Below are positions 52,003-60,095 of a stretch of DNA of 64,000 bases, in pieces; the first letter of the stretch is position 1; each line of letters begins with the position of its first letter. Source of the stretch: an uncultured Acidobacteriota bacterium (GTDB taxonomy: Bacteria > Acidobacteriota > Vicinamibacteria > Marinacidobacterales > SMYC01); the NCBI GenBank assembly GCA_947259165.1, contig CAMYKY010000008.1:23959-87958 (forward strand), written 5' to 3'. Position numbers and translations under genes: made by a program. The notes under the pieces were generated by a model. The model did not search any database. It saw only the letters and a program-made list of their open reading frames with translations, and had not been told where the DNA came from.

Positions 52003-52988
52003 CCGTTCTCGCTCGATCGCCGGGCCTCGCTAGCCTGCGCGGTTTGACTGGAGCTGAATCCCTCCCAAGCATAAATCAAACCACCCGGAAGGTTGCCGAT
52101 CACACCGAGGGCGAGGATAAGAACGGACAGGACAAACGCCCCGTCCGGATCCATCCCCACTTGCGAAAACAGGGCGACGTACGCCACGTTGGCCGTGCCC
52201 CAGCCGCCGACCGAGATCGGCAACATCGTCACGACGAGGATCGGCGGGATGAAACACAAGAAGTAGATCAGCGGAGTTCCGAGATCCATCGCTTCCGACA
52301 AGAGATAGGCCTGGAGGACCCGAAGCCCCTGGACGCCGATGGACAAGAGCAAGACGACGCCGAGGGTGCCGAGACGATCGCGATAACGGCCCATCGCCAG
52401 CGCAGCTCTCGAGACCCAGCTGTCCTCGCCGAGCCTCCCGCCAAGAGATACGACTCGGGCTTGCATCCTTCGGGAGAGCACGAGTGCCAGCCCAACGATC
52501 GTCCCAACCGAAAGCAACACCACCACGCCCAGAAGGGCAGGGTGCGGATACATGCGGTAGAACACGGTGAGGGACACCAGCCCCATGAGTAACATCGACA
52601 ACAAACCGATCAATCGATCCATCACAACGGACGCGATCGACTCCACGCCGCGGGAGGTTAACCGCGAGAACGAGACTGCTCGCACTGCCTCACCGCCAAC
52701 ACCGCTCGGAAGAAAGCTCCCAAAGAATGTGCTGAGAAAGAAAATCTTCACGACGCGCAAGCGATCCACTTCGATATCGAGCGCCTCGACGAGCTTCATC
52801 CACCGCACTACCATGAACGAGCGGTCGACGAAGACCGTCACCAGCGTCAGGAACACGAGCGACAAATCTGCGCGGCGAAGAAACCGCACCATGTTCTCGA
52901 AGTCCAGGCGGGAGAGCATGAACGCGATGAGACCGACACTCACCGCGATGCGAACGAAAAAAGAGACCTTCCGAGAGGACGCGCTCAC
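51999..52988 (-). CDS. AglD/MprF-type flippase-like integral membrane protein
   Basis: 329 aa with 8 or so helices, of the lysylphosphatidylglycerol synthetase/AglD (UPF0104) transmembrane family. The family segments FFLSTFFGSFLPSGVGGEAV, VVMDRLIGLLSMLLMGLVSL and MLPISVGGWGTANVAYVALF are present. It lies between two glycosyltransferases, so glycolipid or lipid-linked sugar handling is likely. GTG 52988 overlaps the stop of the next gene upstream. Confidence 0.85.
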   Translation of the reverse strand: MSASSRKVSFFVRIAVSVGLIAFMLSRLDFENMVRFLRRADLSLVFLTLVTVFVDRSFMVVRWMKLVEALDIEVDRLRVVKIFFLSTFFGSFLPSGVGGEAVRAVSFSRLTSRGVESIASVVMDRLIGLLSMLLMGLVSLTVFYRMYPHPALLGVVVLLSVGTIVGLALVLSRRMQARVVSLGGRLGEDSWVSRAALAMGRYRDRLGTLGVVLLLSIGVQGLRVLQAYLLSEAMDLGTPLIYFLCFIPPILVVTMLPISVGGWGTANVAYVALFSQVGMDPDGAFVLSVLILALGVIGNLPGGLIYAWEGFSSSQTAQASEARRSSENG

Positions 52989-54181
52989 GAACCTGCCGGG
53001 AGGAAGTCGAAGTCTTTGGCGTAGTCCCACCGCGGCCGTCGGCCGTCGTCTCGGTAGCGCTCGACGAGGACACCGTAGAGCTGCTCCATCGTGTCAACAA
53101 AAGCCTGGATACCGAAACGCTCGGACGTTTCGTAGGCTCTCGCGGCGAGGCGCTCCTGCAACTCAGGATCGCCAGCAATCCGAAGCATCTCAATCGCCAG
53201 AGCCTCCGCGTCGCGCGGTTGGACCACAACCGCGTTGTCGCCGTTTACGAGAACCTCACGGAGTCCATCGACGTCCGTTGACAAAATCGGCCGTCGCATC
53301 GCCATGCACTCGAACACCGTCAACGGAGTGCCTTCCCAAAGTGACGGGAACACGGCCACGTCGAATGCCGCAAAACAAGCGGCCACGTCACGCTGGAATC
53401 CGAGGAAGACGACACGATCGCGAATGCCGAGACTCGCGGCCTGCGCTTCGAGCTCGGGCTGGAGAGGACCTTCGCCGACGATCACAAAGCGCGCTTCGGG
53501 CAGTTGCTTCGCAACACGCGCCGCGGCTTCCACGAAGTACCGGTTCCCTTTGGACTCGTGCAGCCGCGTGACCGTTCCGAAGAGCTTCAGCGCGTCGTCG
53601 TCGAAGCCGAGCCGGTGTCGCGCATCGCGAGTTTGCTCCGGCGAGAACGGCTGGAATTCATCGAGAGGAGCCCCCAGAAAGACTTTCTTGACTCGCTTTG
53701 GAGACAACAGCCGCCCCCTGATACAAAACTCGCGCGTCGACTCGGAAACCGCAATGGCGACGTCGGTGTAGCCATCGAAGAGTTTGTCCGGGATCTTCTG
53801 AAACCACGGAGTGTTCGTCAGGTTCGCGTGCTCGTGAAGAATGTTCGGTATCCCCAGATAAACCGCGGCCGCCCGGCCGAACGTCGTCGCGCCGTAGCCG
53901 TGCAACTGGACGACGTCGATCTCGAGCCGTCTCAAAAGCGAAATCAACGCCGGCAACGTCGACGGGTCGAACTTGCCCTTCTCGAGGTAGTAGACGGGAA
54001 ACCCGTAATCTTCGAGCTTGTCCTCGGAGAGGTCTTTCCGACGCAGACTGAGAAGTGAAACGTCGAATCGCTCCTTGTCGAAGCGCGGGATCATCCACGC
54101 AAATAGCCGCTTCACCCCGTGCATCCGAGACCCCTCCCAGCCGAGGTGGTCACAAATCTGGAGGACTTTGATTTTCGTCAC
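52985..54181 (-). CDS. GT4-type glycosyltransferase
   Basis: 398 aa. N-terminal VLQICDHLGWEGSRMHGVKR, and in the C-terminal domain LFGTVTRLHESKGNRYFVEA, FVIVGEGPLQPELEAQAASL and AVFPSLWEGTPLTVFECMAM (E-x7-E). Full-length. First gene of the run with the flippase-like protein and GT 50902, probably one polysaccharide or glycolipid operon. Confidence 0.92.
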   Translation of the reverse strand: MTKIKVLQICDHLGWEGSRMHGVKRLFAWMIPRFDKERFDVSLLSLRRKDLSEDKLEDYGFPVYYLEKGKFDPSTLPALISLLRRLEIDVVQLHGYGATTFGRAAAVYLGIPNILHEHANLTNTPWFQKIPDKLFDGYTDVAIAVSESTREFCIRGRLLSPKRVKKVFLGAPLDEFQPFSPEQTRDARHRLGFDDDALKLFGTVTRLHESKGNRYFVEAAARVAKQLPEARFVIVGEGPLQPELEAQAASLGIRDRVVFLGFQRDVAACFAAFDVAVFPSLWEGTPLTVFECMAMRRPILSTDVDGLREVLVNGDNAVVVQPRDAEALAIEMLRIAGDPELQERLAARAYETSERFGIQAFVDTMEQLYGVLVERYRDDGRRPRWDYAKDFDFLPAGS

Positions 54182-54193
54182 TGTGTCGATGTT

Positions 54194-54271
54194 AAAAGCA
54201 AGGGGAGATGGGGATAAGAAGAACCCGACGGTATCCCCCTATCCCCTCTTATCCCCATATCCCCTTGCTTC
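54194..54271. repeat. AAAGCAAGGGG palindromic element, copy 3
   Basis: Arms aaaagcaaggggagatgggg and tatccccatatccccttgct are inverted. It lies between the P1 peptidase stop and the start of a glycosyltransferase on the same strand. Confidence 0.75.
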
Positions 54272-54272
54272 T

Positions 54273-55433
54273 TTATGGCGCCGGTTGATCACGGTTGTAC
54301 TTTTTCATGATTTCGGCGATGCGATCGAGAGGGAGAGCGTCGCGGCGGTTGCCGTCTCGGCCAACGACATCGACAGCTTTCAACATCGAGTTGTAGATCG
54401 CTTCTTCCGTGGCTTCGATGGTGGCTTGGAACAGCGGCGACAGCTTGTCGTTGCGGACGACTGCGGCGCCTTCCGTCAATGCGTCGCTCTTGTTCTTACT
54501 TCTGAGTTCGGGTGCCGTAGAAAAGGCGACGACATAATCACCGCTACTGTCGGACGAGGTTGCGCCGGTGCGCGCGAGACCGAGCATCGCGCGCTTTGCG
54601 ATTCGATAGAGTCCATCCGAGCGCACGGGAGCGTCGGTCGCGATCACCATCATGATCGAGCCGTCCGGATTGTTCACGATATCTTCGACGGCTTCTTTCA
54701 AGTAGTACTGTCCCAGCTCTTTTCCCACCGGCAGCCCGTCCATCTGCAAGACGCCGCCGTAGTTGCTCTGGACGAGAGCACCCACGGTATAGCCTCCCAG
54801 GCTCTGAGGAAGCTTTCGCGACGACGTTCCGATCCCACCTTTCCACCCGAAGGCGCTCGTTCCCGTACCGGCGCCCACCACACCTTCTTGCACCGCACCG
54901 CCGGAAGCGGTTCGAATCGACGTGAGGACGTGGCTCTCGTGGACGTGACGACCCCGTATATCGTTCAGATTCCCGTCGTTGGTCTCGCCCACAACGGGGT
55001 TGAACGAATTAACCGCCTCGTTACCGGGAAGTGCCATCAGATAAGTCAAAACGGCGTTGGCAGCGTTCCAGACGGCCAGCGTACCCGTGAGCACGACCGG
55101 TGATTCGATGAACCCGCGCTCTTTCACCTGGGTGTACCCAATCAGCTTTCCGTGCGCGTTACCAAGATAAATCGCGGCCGGAACTTTCTCCTGAAACAGA
55201 TTGCCGTCGTGAGGTAGCACCGTCGTGACGCCGGTCCGGATGTCATCACCCTCCCAAATCGTCACTTGACCCACCAGGACGCCTTCGACATCGGTGATGG
55301 CGTTCAACGTCCCTGTCGGCAAGACGCCCGGGGCGAGACCGATGTCGCGTGCGCGCGGTCGTGACGATGCGTCGGGTTGTGCCAGGGCAGTCGCAGCGCA
55401 ACAAATCAATATCAACGCGAGGAACAATTTCAA
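54273..55433 (-). CDS. Secreted P1-family peptidase (DmpA-like)
   Basis: 386 aa with a signal peptide (MKLFLALILICCAATALAQ). The N-terminal nucleophile hydrolase fold shows ARDIGLAPGVLPTGTLNAIT, VVGETNDGNLNDI, GAGTGTSAFGWKGGIGTSSR and DGSIMMVIATDAPV, where the Gly-Ser bond is the expected autocleavage site with Ser as nucleophile. These enzymes release N-terminal residues or act on beta-peptides. TTG 55433 has GGAG 9 bases upstream. The gene is 6 bases after the next glycosyltransferase. Confidence 0.9.
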   Translation of the reverse strand: MKLFLALILICCAATALAQPDASSRPRARDIGLAPGVLPTGTLNAITDVEGVLVGQVTIWEGDDIRTGVTTVLPHDGNLFQEKVPAAIYLGNAHGKLIGYTQVKERGFIESPVVLTGTLAVWNAANAVLTYLMALPGNEAVNSFNPVVGETNDGNLNDIRGRHVHESHVLTSIRTASGGAVQEGVVGAGTGTSAFGWKGGIGTSSRKLPQSLGGYTVGALVQSNYGGVLQMDGLPVGKELGQYYLKEAVEDIVNNPDGSIMMVIATDAPVRSDGLYRIAKRAMLGLARTGATSSDSSGDYVVAFSTAPELRSKNKSDALTEGAAVVRNDKLSPLFQATIEATEEAIYNSMLKAVDVVGRDGNRRDALPLDRIAEIMKKYNRDQPAP

Positions 55434-55439
55434 TGTCGT

Positions 55440-56648
55440 TTACTCCGTGGGTGCCGGGGTCTCGCCAACGAGCGGTGTCCGGAGATTCTCCGACACGAAA
55501 GCCAAAAGACTTCGCGTTCGATCCAGATAGCGTTCGTAGCTGTACTCTGCGTCCGAGCGACGCCGAGCATTGTCGGCAACCTCCCGGGCGCGCTCATGGT
55601 CCGAAACAACCGCGTCAATCCCGGCAGCGAAGGCGTCGGGCGTCGGCTCGGTCAGGATGGCGACCTCGTCATCGAGGACCTGGGTGTGCGTGAGAATGCG
55701 CGTCGCCACGATGGGCTTGCCCGAGCGCAGATACGAGTAGATCTTGAGGGGCGTGTTCTTGCCATGCGAGCGCGGCGAGACCAGCGCATCGCCGGCGGCG
55801 AGGTAGAGGGGCATCTCCGCCGGAGGCCGTTGGCCGGCAAACACGACCCGCTCGCCCACCCCGATGCGCGCCACCTCACGCCGCGCGGCGTCGACCTGAT
55901 CGGGCTTGCCCCCGACCATCAGCAAGCGCACCGAGGGATCTTGCACCCGCGCCAGCGCTTCATAGAGCAGCTCGAGACCTTGGTACACCTCGAACGTTCC
56001 CGTGTAGAGAAGAACGAAAGCATCATCGAGAGCGAGCTCCGCGCGCAGGCGTTTGACCTCGACTTCGGCCACGTCTTGGCCGGACTCCGCGAGCGGCGAA
56101 TTCTCGATGAGGAAGCTCGGCTTGTCAGAGTCTGCTCTCCCCACCACCTCGCCCAAATAGGGACAAATATAGATGACTGCCGCCGAGCCTTTGATGGTGA
56201 TGCGCTCAGCGACGTCGAAGAGATAGCGCAGCGGTTTCGAGCCGCTGTAGCGGAAGTTGTCGAGCTGCTCCGGCAGCGAGCTGTGCATGTCGTAGATCGT
56301 CGGTACTCCGAAGATTTTGGAGAGAACGACTCCCATCAAACCCGCTTCTTCGTGGCAATCGAGCACGTCGTAGCGCGTCGACAACAGGCGACGGAACGAC
56401 GACGTGAAAATGAGGGTATCGAGCGGGATCTTCGCAAGCGACGGTCCGATGCGGATCGACCGGATCCCGGGCACCGACGGCGTGCGGTAAATCGTAAGCC
56501 CCGGAATATCGACGTCGTCGCCAATCGGATACGTCACGAGGTCGACTTGATGTCCGAGCTCTGTCATTGCCCGAATGCGGTAGAACTCGCTGAAAGGAGT
56601 CCCGCGAGGCTGAAAGAAAGGCTGCGGGGCTATCATGAGAATGCGCAT
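55440..56648 (-). CDS. GT4-type glycosyltransferase
   Basis: 402 aa. N-terminal MRILMIAPQPFFQPRGTPFS with the GTP loop, and C-terminal VLLYTGTFEVYQGLELLYEA, LMVGGKPDQVDAARREVARI, and DALVSPRSHGKNTPLKIYSY in place of the usual E-x7-E, a variant seen in some GT4 members. It starts the run towards the P1 peptidase; upstream TATAAT at 56667. Confidence 0.9.
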   Translation of the reverse strand: MRILMIAPQPFFQPRGTPFSEFYRIRAMTELGHQVDLVTYPIGDDVDIPGLTIYRTPSVPGIRSIRIGPSLAKIPLDTLIFTSSFRRLLSTRYDVLDCHEEAGLMGVVLSKIFGVPTIYDMHSSLPEQLDNFRYSGSKPLRYLFDVAERITIKGSAAVIYICPYLGEVVGRADSDKPSFLIENSPLAESGQDVAEVEVKRLRAELALDDAFVLLYTGTFEVYQGLELLYEALARVQDPSVRLLMVGGKPDQVDAARREVARIGVGERVVFAGQRPPAEMPLYLAAGDALVSPRSHGKNTPLKIYSYLRSGKPIVATRILTHTQVLDDEVAILTEPTPDAFAAGIDAVVSDHERAREVADNARRRSDAEYSYERYLDRTRSLLAFVSENLRTPLVGETPAPTE

Positions 56649-56666
56649 TGGGGGCTGCTCCGGACA

Positions 56667-56672
56667 ATTATA
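56667..56672 (-). promoter_or_regulatory. -10 box upstream of the 55440 glycosyltransferase
   Basis: TATAAT on the minus strand; GGAG sits about 10 bases before the ATG. No -35 consensus. Confidence 0.35.
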
Positions 56673-56693
56673 GTCTGCTGGAGCGCTCTTTCC

Positions 56694-56842
56694 CCTCCCG
56701 TTCCCGTTCCCGTTCCCGTTCCCGTTCCCGTTCCCGTTCCCGAGTTAGCACCGAACCGCGGGATCTTTGCTTTCTGGGTTCTCCGCGCTGAGGAAATGCC
56801 GCGATCATGAGAATCGGGAACGGGACAGCGACAGGGACGACA
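56694..56842. repeat. Hexamer-armed palindromic element
   Basis: Left arm of TTCCCG words; core gggatctttgctttctgggt and gctgaggaaatgccgcgatc; right end gaatcgggaacgggacagcg. The core is the inverse of that at 49403-49460. Confidence 0.75.
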
Positions 56843-56846
56843 ACGC

Positions 56847-58508
56847 CTACGGCAACATCTGGAACCGCAACAGCCGGACCGGCAAGAGTCCTTGCTCCAG
56901 GACGCGATCTTCGAACGCGGAGGGCGTCCCCAAAGGGTGCGAGCGAGAATAATCCGTGGCGAGCTCATCAAAAAGCAGTCGACCCAGCGCGGAATCTCCC
57001 ACGCTAGGATCGACAGCGACCCGAGTAGCCTCCGCGCGCGCCGCCGCGTCCGACATAAACGCACGTTCACGGAACAACGCGGCCGCGGCGTCCAGGTCTT
57101 GACCGTGCGCGTGGACACCGACCAAGGCAAGGAGGCGAGTAAAATCGATCATGGCGCGCTGGTAGTGCTCGACTCGGAGCTCATCGCTATTCTGGTGAAA
57201 CGGGTCCGCAAGAGCGCCCCGCTCGAACCAGGCGAGCCAACCGTCACGGGTGGCGGGGGCGGAGACAACTCGTCTCAGCAGACTCACCGAGCCGGCCTGA
57301 TACGCGAACTGCCGGGAGCGTCCACCAATCTCGCGCAGGGTCAGCAACTCGAGCTCAGTCGCATCTGGACGAGCCACCTCGCGTACCATCAAGAAAGCGC
57401 CGCGCCCCGGCTCGAGCGCCTTCGGGCGCCACAGCTGCACCACTTCCGAACCTGGGAAGTAGGGAGGTACACGACGAACAGGGATCGACGCGTTCAGCGG
57501 ACTCGACCCGTCACGCTCATGGAGAAAAGCCAGCACCCGGTTTTCCGCGGCTACGACTTCGGTCTCGATTGGAGCACCGAGGAGTTTCGGAGCCATGACG
57601 GCCGACAGCGATTTGGAAGGAAACCGCTCGAGCGCCAGCTCGGCGAGTGCGTTCATCGCCGCCTGAAGCGCGTTTTCGGCCTCGAGGGCAATCTTGTCGA
57701 GAGACCAATCGACCATGTGCCGGTGGAAGAAATATCGCTCCAGCTCCTCTTCTCCCAACGAAAAGCCGAGGGGTGCTTCTCCCGGTTGGAGCCGGGCTGG
57801 CGCGGCGAGGAGATCCTGGATCGCCCGCGTCGCCTCGCGACTCAGGCCGGCCAGCTCGGCAACGCGGTGAGGTGGGAGCCTTCCTTCGATGATCTTGGGT
57901 AAATCTTCGAGCAATCTTCGGCAGGCGTCCAGAGACGCTCGCCCGTCCGCTTGCCAAACGCGGTCTGCCGGCGCGATGTTCTCGCGCGCTCGTGCAAGGA
58001 GCCCGGGTATCGCGGCTAGCCGGCCCCCGAGCGCGTCCGTGCGCGAGGCAAGCTCGCCCTCCGCCAGCAACGTCACGAGGCCCAGGCGAGCCGTATCCGC
58101 GTAAAACGAGGCGCTCCGACGCCAAACACCTCGGACCTCGAGCTCGAAAAGCTCGGCTTTGACCAAGCTCGTCAGCCACAACGCATCCAGGTACGCCGGC
58201 TGCGACAACGCAGTGAGCCTCAGTCCCAGTAGCTTGTAGTGAAAGTCAGTCAGCCAGTCGACGCGTCCGTCAATCGATGCGCGGGAAAAATCTCCCAGTC
58301 GATCGTCGTTACCAGGAAGGCCCGAAAGCGTGGACTCCACCGGATAGAAACGAAAACGCGCGGAGACGTAGGACTCCATCATGTCTTCGAGTAGACGGTC
58401 TTCATCCGGAAGGGCACCATCGCCGGACGTCTCGCACCCGGAGAGCATGATGGCGAGCCCCGAGACGAGCACAAACACCACGCTCGCGCGTGTCGTGGCT
58501 AACAACAT
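56847..58508 (-). CDS. DUF885-like lipoprotein lacking the HE motif
   Basis: 553 aa starting at ATG 58508, where a signal and lipobox (LAIMLSGC) appear. The helical body resembles DUF885 proteins (YLDALWLTSLVKAELFELEV, ELAGLSREATRAIQDLLAAP). The family zinc-like motif HExxPGHHxQ appears here as LREIGGRSRQFAYQ, with the histidines gone, so metal-dependent peptidase action is unlikely. Otherwise length and folding segments fit. Last 30 residues are normal. Ambiguous function; may be a scaffold or a lost enzyme. Confidence 0.65.
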   Translation of the reverse strand: MLLATTRASVVFVLVSGLAIMLSGCETSGDGALPDEDRLLEDMMESYVSARFRFYPVESTLSGLPGNDDRLGDFSRASIDGRVDWLTDFHYKLLGLRLTALSQPAYLDALWLTSLVKAELFELEVRGVWRRSASFYADTARLGLVTLLAEGELASRTDALGGRLAAIPGLLARARENIAPADRVWQADGRASLDACRRLLEDLPKIIEGRLPPHRVAELAGLSREATRAIQDLLAAPARLQPGEAPLGFSLGEEELERYFFHRHMVDWSLDKIALEAENALQAAMNALAELALERFPSKSLSAVMAPKLLGAPIETEVVAAENRVLAFLHERDGSSPLNASIPVRRVPPYFPGSEVVQLWRPKALEPGRGAFLMVREVARPDATELELLTLREIGGRSRQFAYQAGSVSLLRRVVSAPATRDGWLAWFERGALADPFHQNSDELRVEHYQRAMIDFTRLLALVGVHAHGQDLDAAAALFRERAFMSDAAARAEATRVAVDPSVGDSALGRLLFDELATDYSRSHPLGTPSAFEDRVLEQGLLPVRLLRFQMLP

Positions 58509-58561
58509 TATTTGCTTCGCTTCATGACCACTATCAGGTAGATCCTCATCAGGGTCAAGCC

Positions 58562-59950
58562 ATGAGCGACGAGTCGGATCAAAAAAAGGGGCTTCTGTTC
58601 TACGGCGGCCCGAACCTCGCGTTCGCCCCGTTCGCGCTCTTCCTCGTAGGCGTGGCATGGCTCGGCCTCTCGGGCGCCCCGGACGAGCGCGGCTTTTGGC
58701 CGATCCTTCTCGCAGCGCTAACGCTCGGGATGCTGCTCGCGAAAGACCGCACCCACTTCAGTGAAGTCGTGATCCAAGGCATGAGCCGACCGCTCGTCAT
58801 CATTATGATTCTTGCCTGGCTTCTCGCCGGCGTGCTCGGGATGGTGATGCAGCAGACGGGCTTCGTCGAGGCAATGACTTGGCTCGCGGCCGAAGCCGGC
58901 GTCCAAGGCGGCGCCTACGTCGTCGCGTCTTTTCTGATTTGTTGTGTGGTCTCGACTGCGACAGGAACGAGCCTCGGTACGTTGCTAGTGTGCGGGCCAC
59001 TGCTCTACCCGGCAGGAGGCGCGCTCGGCGCAAGCCCCGCGATCTTGATGGGTGGCATCATCGGCGGAGCCACCTTCGGAGATAACGTCTCGCCGATCTC
59101 CGATACCACGATCGCGTCAGCGTTGACGCAAGGCGCCGACATCGCCGGCGTCGTCCGAAGCCGAATTCGCTATGCGGTTCCCGCCGCAGCCATCGCGATG
59201 GTCGCCTACGCGGCTCTTGGTAGCACCGAGCTCAGCGACGCAGCCGCCCCGGAGCTCGGGGCGAACCCCAAGGGCTTGGTCATGCTGGCGGTCCCAGTCA
59301 CGGTGATTGCCCTTCTTCTCAGCGGCCGTCACTTGCTCCAAGGTCTGATCTTCGGAATTCTCACTGCCGTCGCCATCGGGCTGGGGTTAGGTCTCATCGA
59401 GCCGAGTGCTCTGCTCTACATCGACGTCGAGCGTTTCGCCGCACGTGGAATGCTGGTCGAAGGCATGGAGCGCGGAATCGGCGCGTCCATCTTCACGCTG
59501 CTTCTCATGGGTCTCGTCGCGCCGCTCGCGGCATCGGGACTGCTCGAGAGAATCGTCGCCGCCGCGGGAGGACGAGCCAAATCACCGCGCGCCGCCGAAA
59601 GTTGGATCGTTGGCGTCACCACCGCTTCAGCATTAATCACGACCCACAGCACTGTCGCGATCCTCACCGCTGGCGATTTCGTGCGACAAACCGGAGAACG
59701 ATTCGGTATCGAACGCTACCGGCGCGCGAACCTGATGGACATCACCGTGTGCGGGTTCCCGTTCATCCTGCCGTACATGATCCCGACGATCCTCGCAGCG
59801 AGTACGAGCGCAGCGGGCGAAGGGTTCGGAATGCCGCGCCTCACTGCGTACGAAGTCGGGCTGGTGAACTTCCACTCCTGGGCTTTGTTGCTGGTGCTGG
59901 CGATCGCGGTCGTGACGGGATACGGACGGACTAGTGCATGGACCCGCTGA
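58562..59950 (+). CDS. NhaC-type Na+/H+ antiporter family protein
   Basis: 462 aa with about 11 membrane helices. Motifs: GGIIGGATFGDNVSPISDTT (the NhaC signature with DN), VVSTATGTSLGTLLVCGPLL and THSTVAILTAGDFVRQTGER. ATG 58562 follows AGGG by 7-8 bases. Probably exchanges Na+ or an organic acid against H+; members of this family include malate/lactate antiporters. Its last six residues (TSAWTR) come from the element at 59931. Confidence 0.9.
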   Translation: MSDESDQKKGLLFYGGPNLAFAPFALFLVGVAWLGLSGAPDERGFWPILLAALTLGMLLAKDRTHFSEVVIQGMSRPLVIIMILAWLLAGVLGMVMQQTGFVEAMTWLAAEAGVQGGAYVVASFLICCVVSTATGTSLGTLLVCGPLLYPAGGALGASPAILMGGIIGGATFGDNVSPISDTTIASALTQGADIAGVVRSRIRYAVPAAAIAMVAYAALGSTELSDAAAPELGANPKGLVMLAVPVTVIALLLSGRHLLQGLIFGILTAVAIGLGLGLIEPSALLYIDVERFAARGMLVEGMERGIGASIFTLLLMGLVAPLAASGLLERIVAAAGGRAKSPRAAESWIVGVTTASALITTHSTVAILTAGDFVRQTGERFGIERYRRANLMDITVCGFPFILPYMIPTILAASTSAAGEGFGMPRLTAYEVGLVNFHSWALLLVLAIAVVTGYGRTSAWTR

Positions 59951-60095
59951 TCCTGTCGGTAAATTCCGACGTCATTTTTGGTGCTGACAAGACGCTCCGA
60001 CGAATTCATATCTAGATATTCGGAGGAGGAGCAACGCTGTCAGCGCCGAAAAGGGCCAGGAATTTACCGACAGGATCAGCGGGTTCGTGCACTAG
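59931..60095. repeat. CTAG-ended palindromic element, full copy (first TIR type)
   Basis: 165 bases. Ends are 37-base inverted repeats with two mismatches, beginning CTAGTGCATGGACCCGCTGA on the left. The centre is ATATCTAGATAT (60008-60019). It lies between two convergent genes and encodes the tail of the NhaC gene on one side and the stop TAG of the kinase on the other. Confidence 0.9.
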
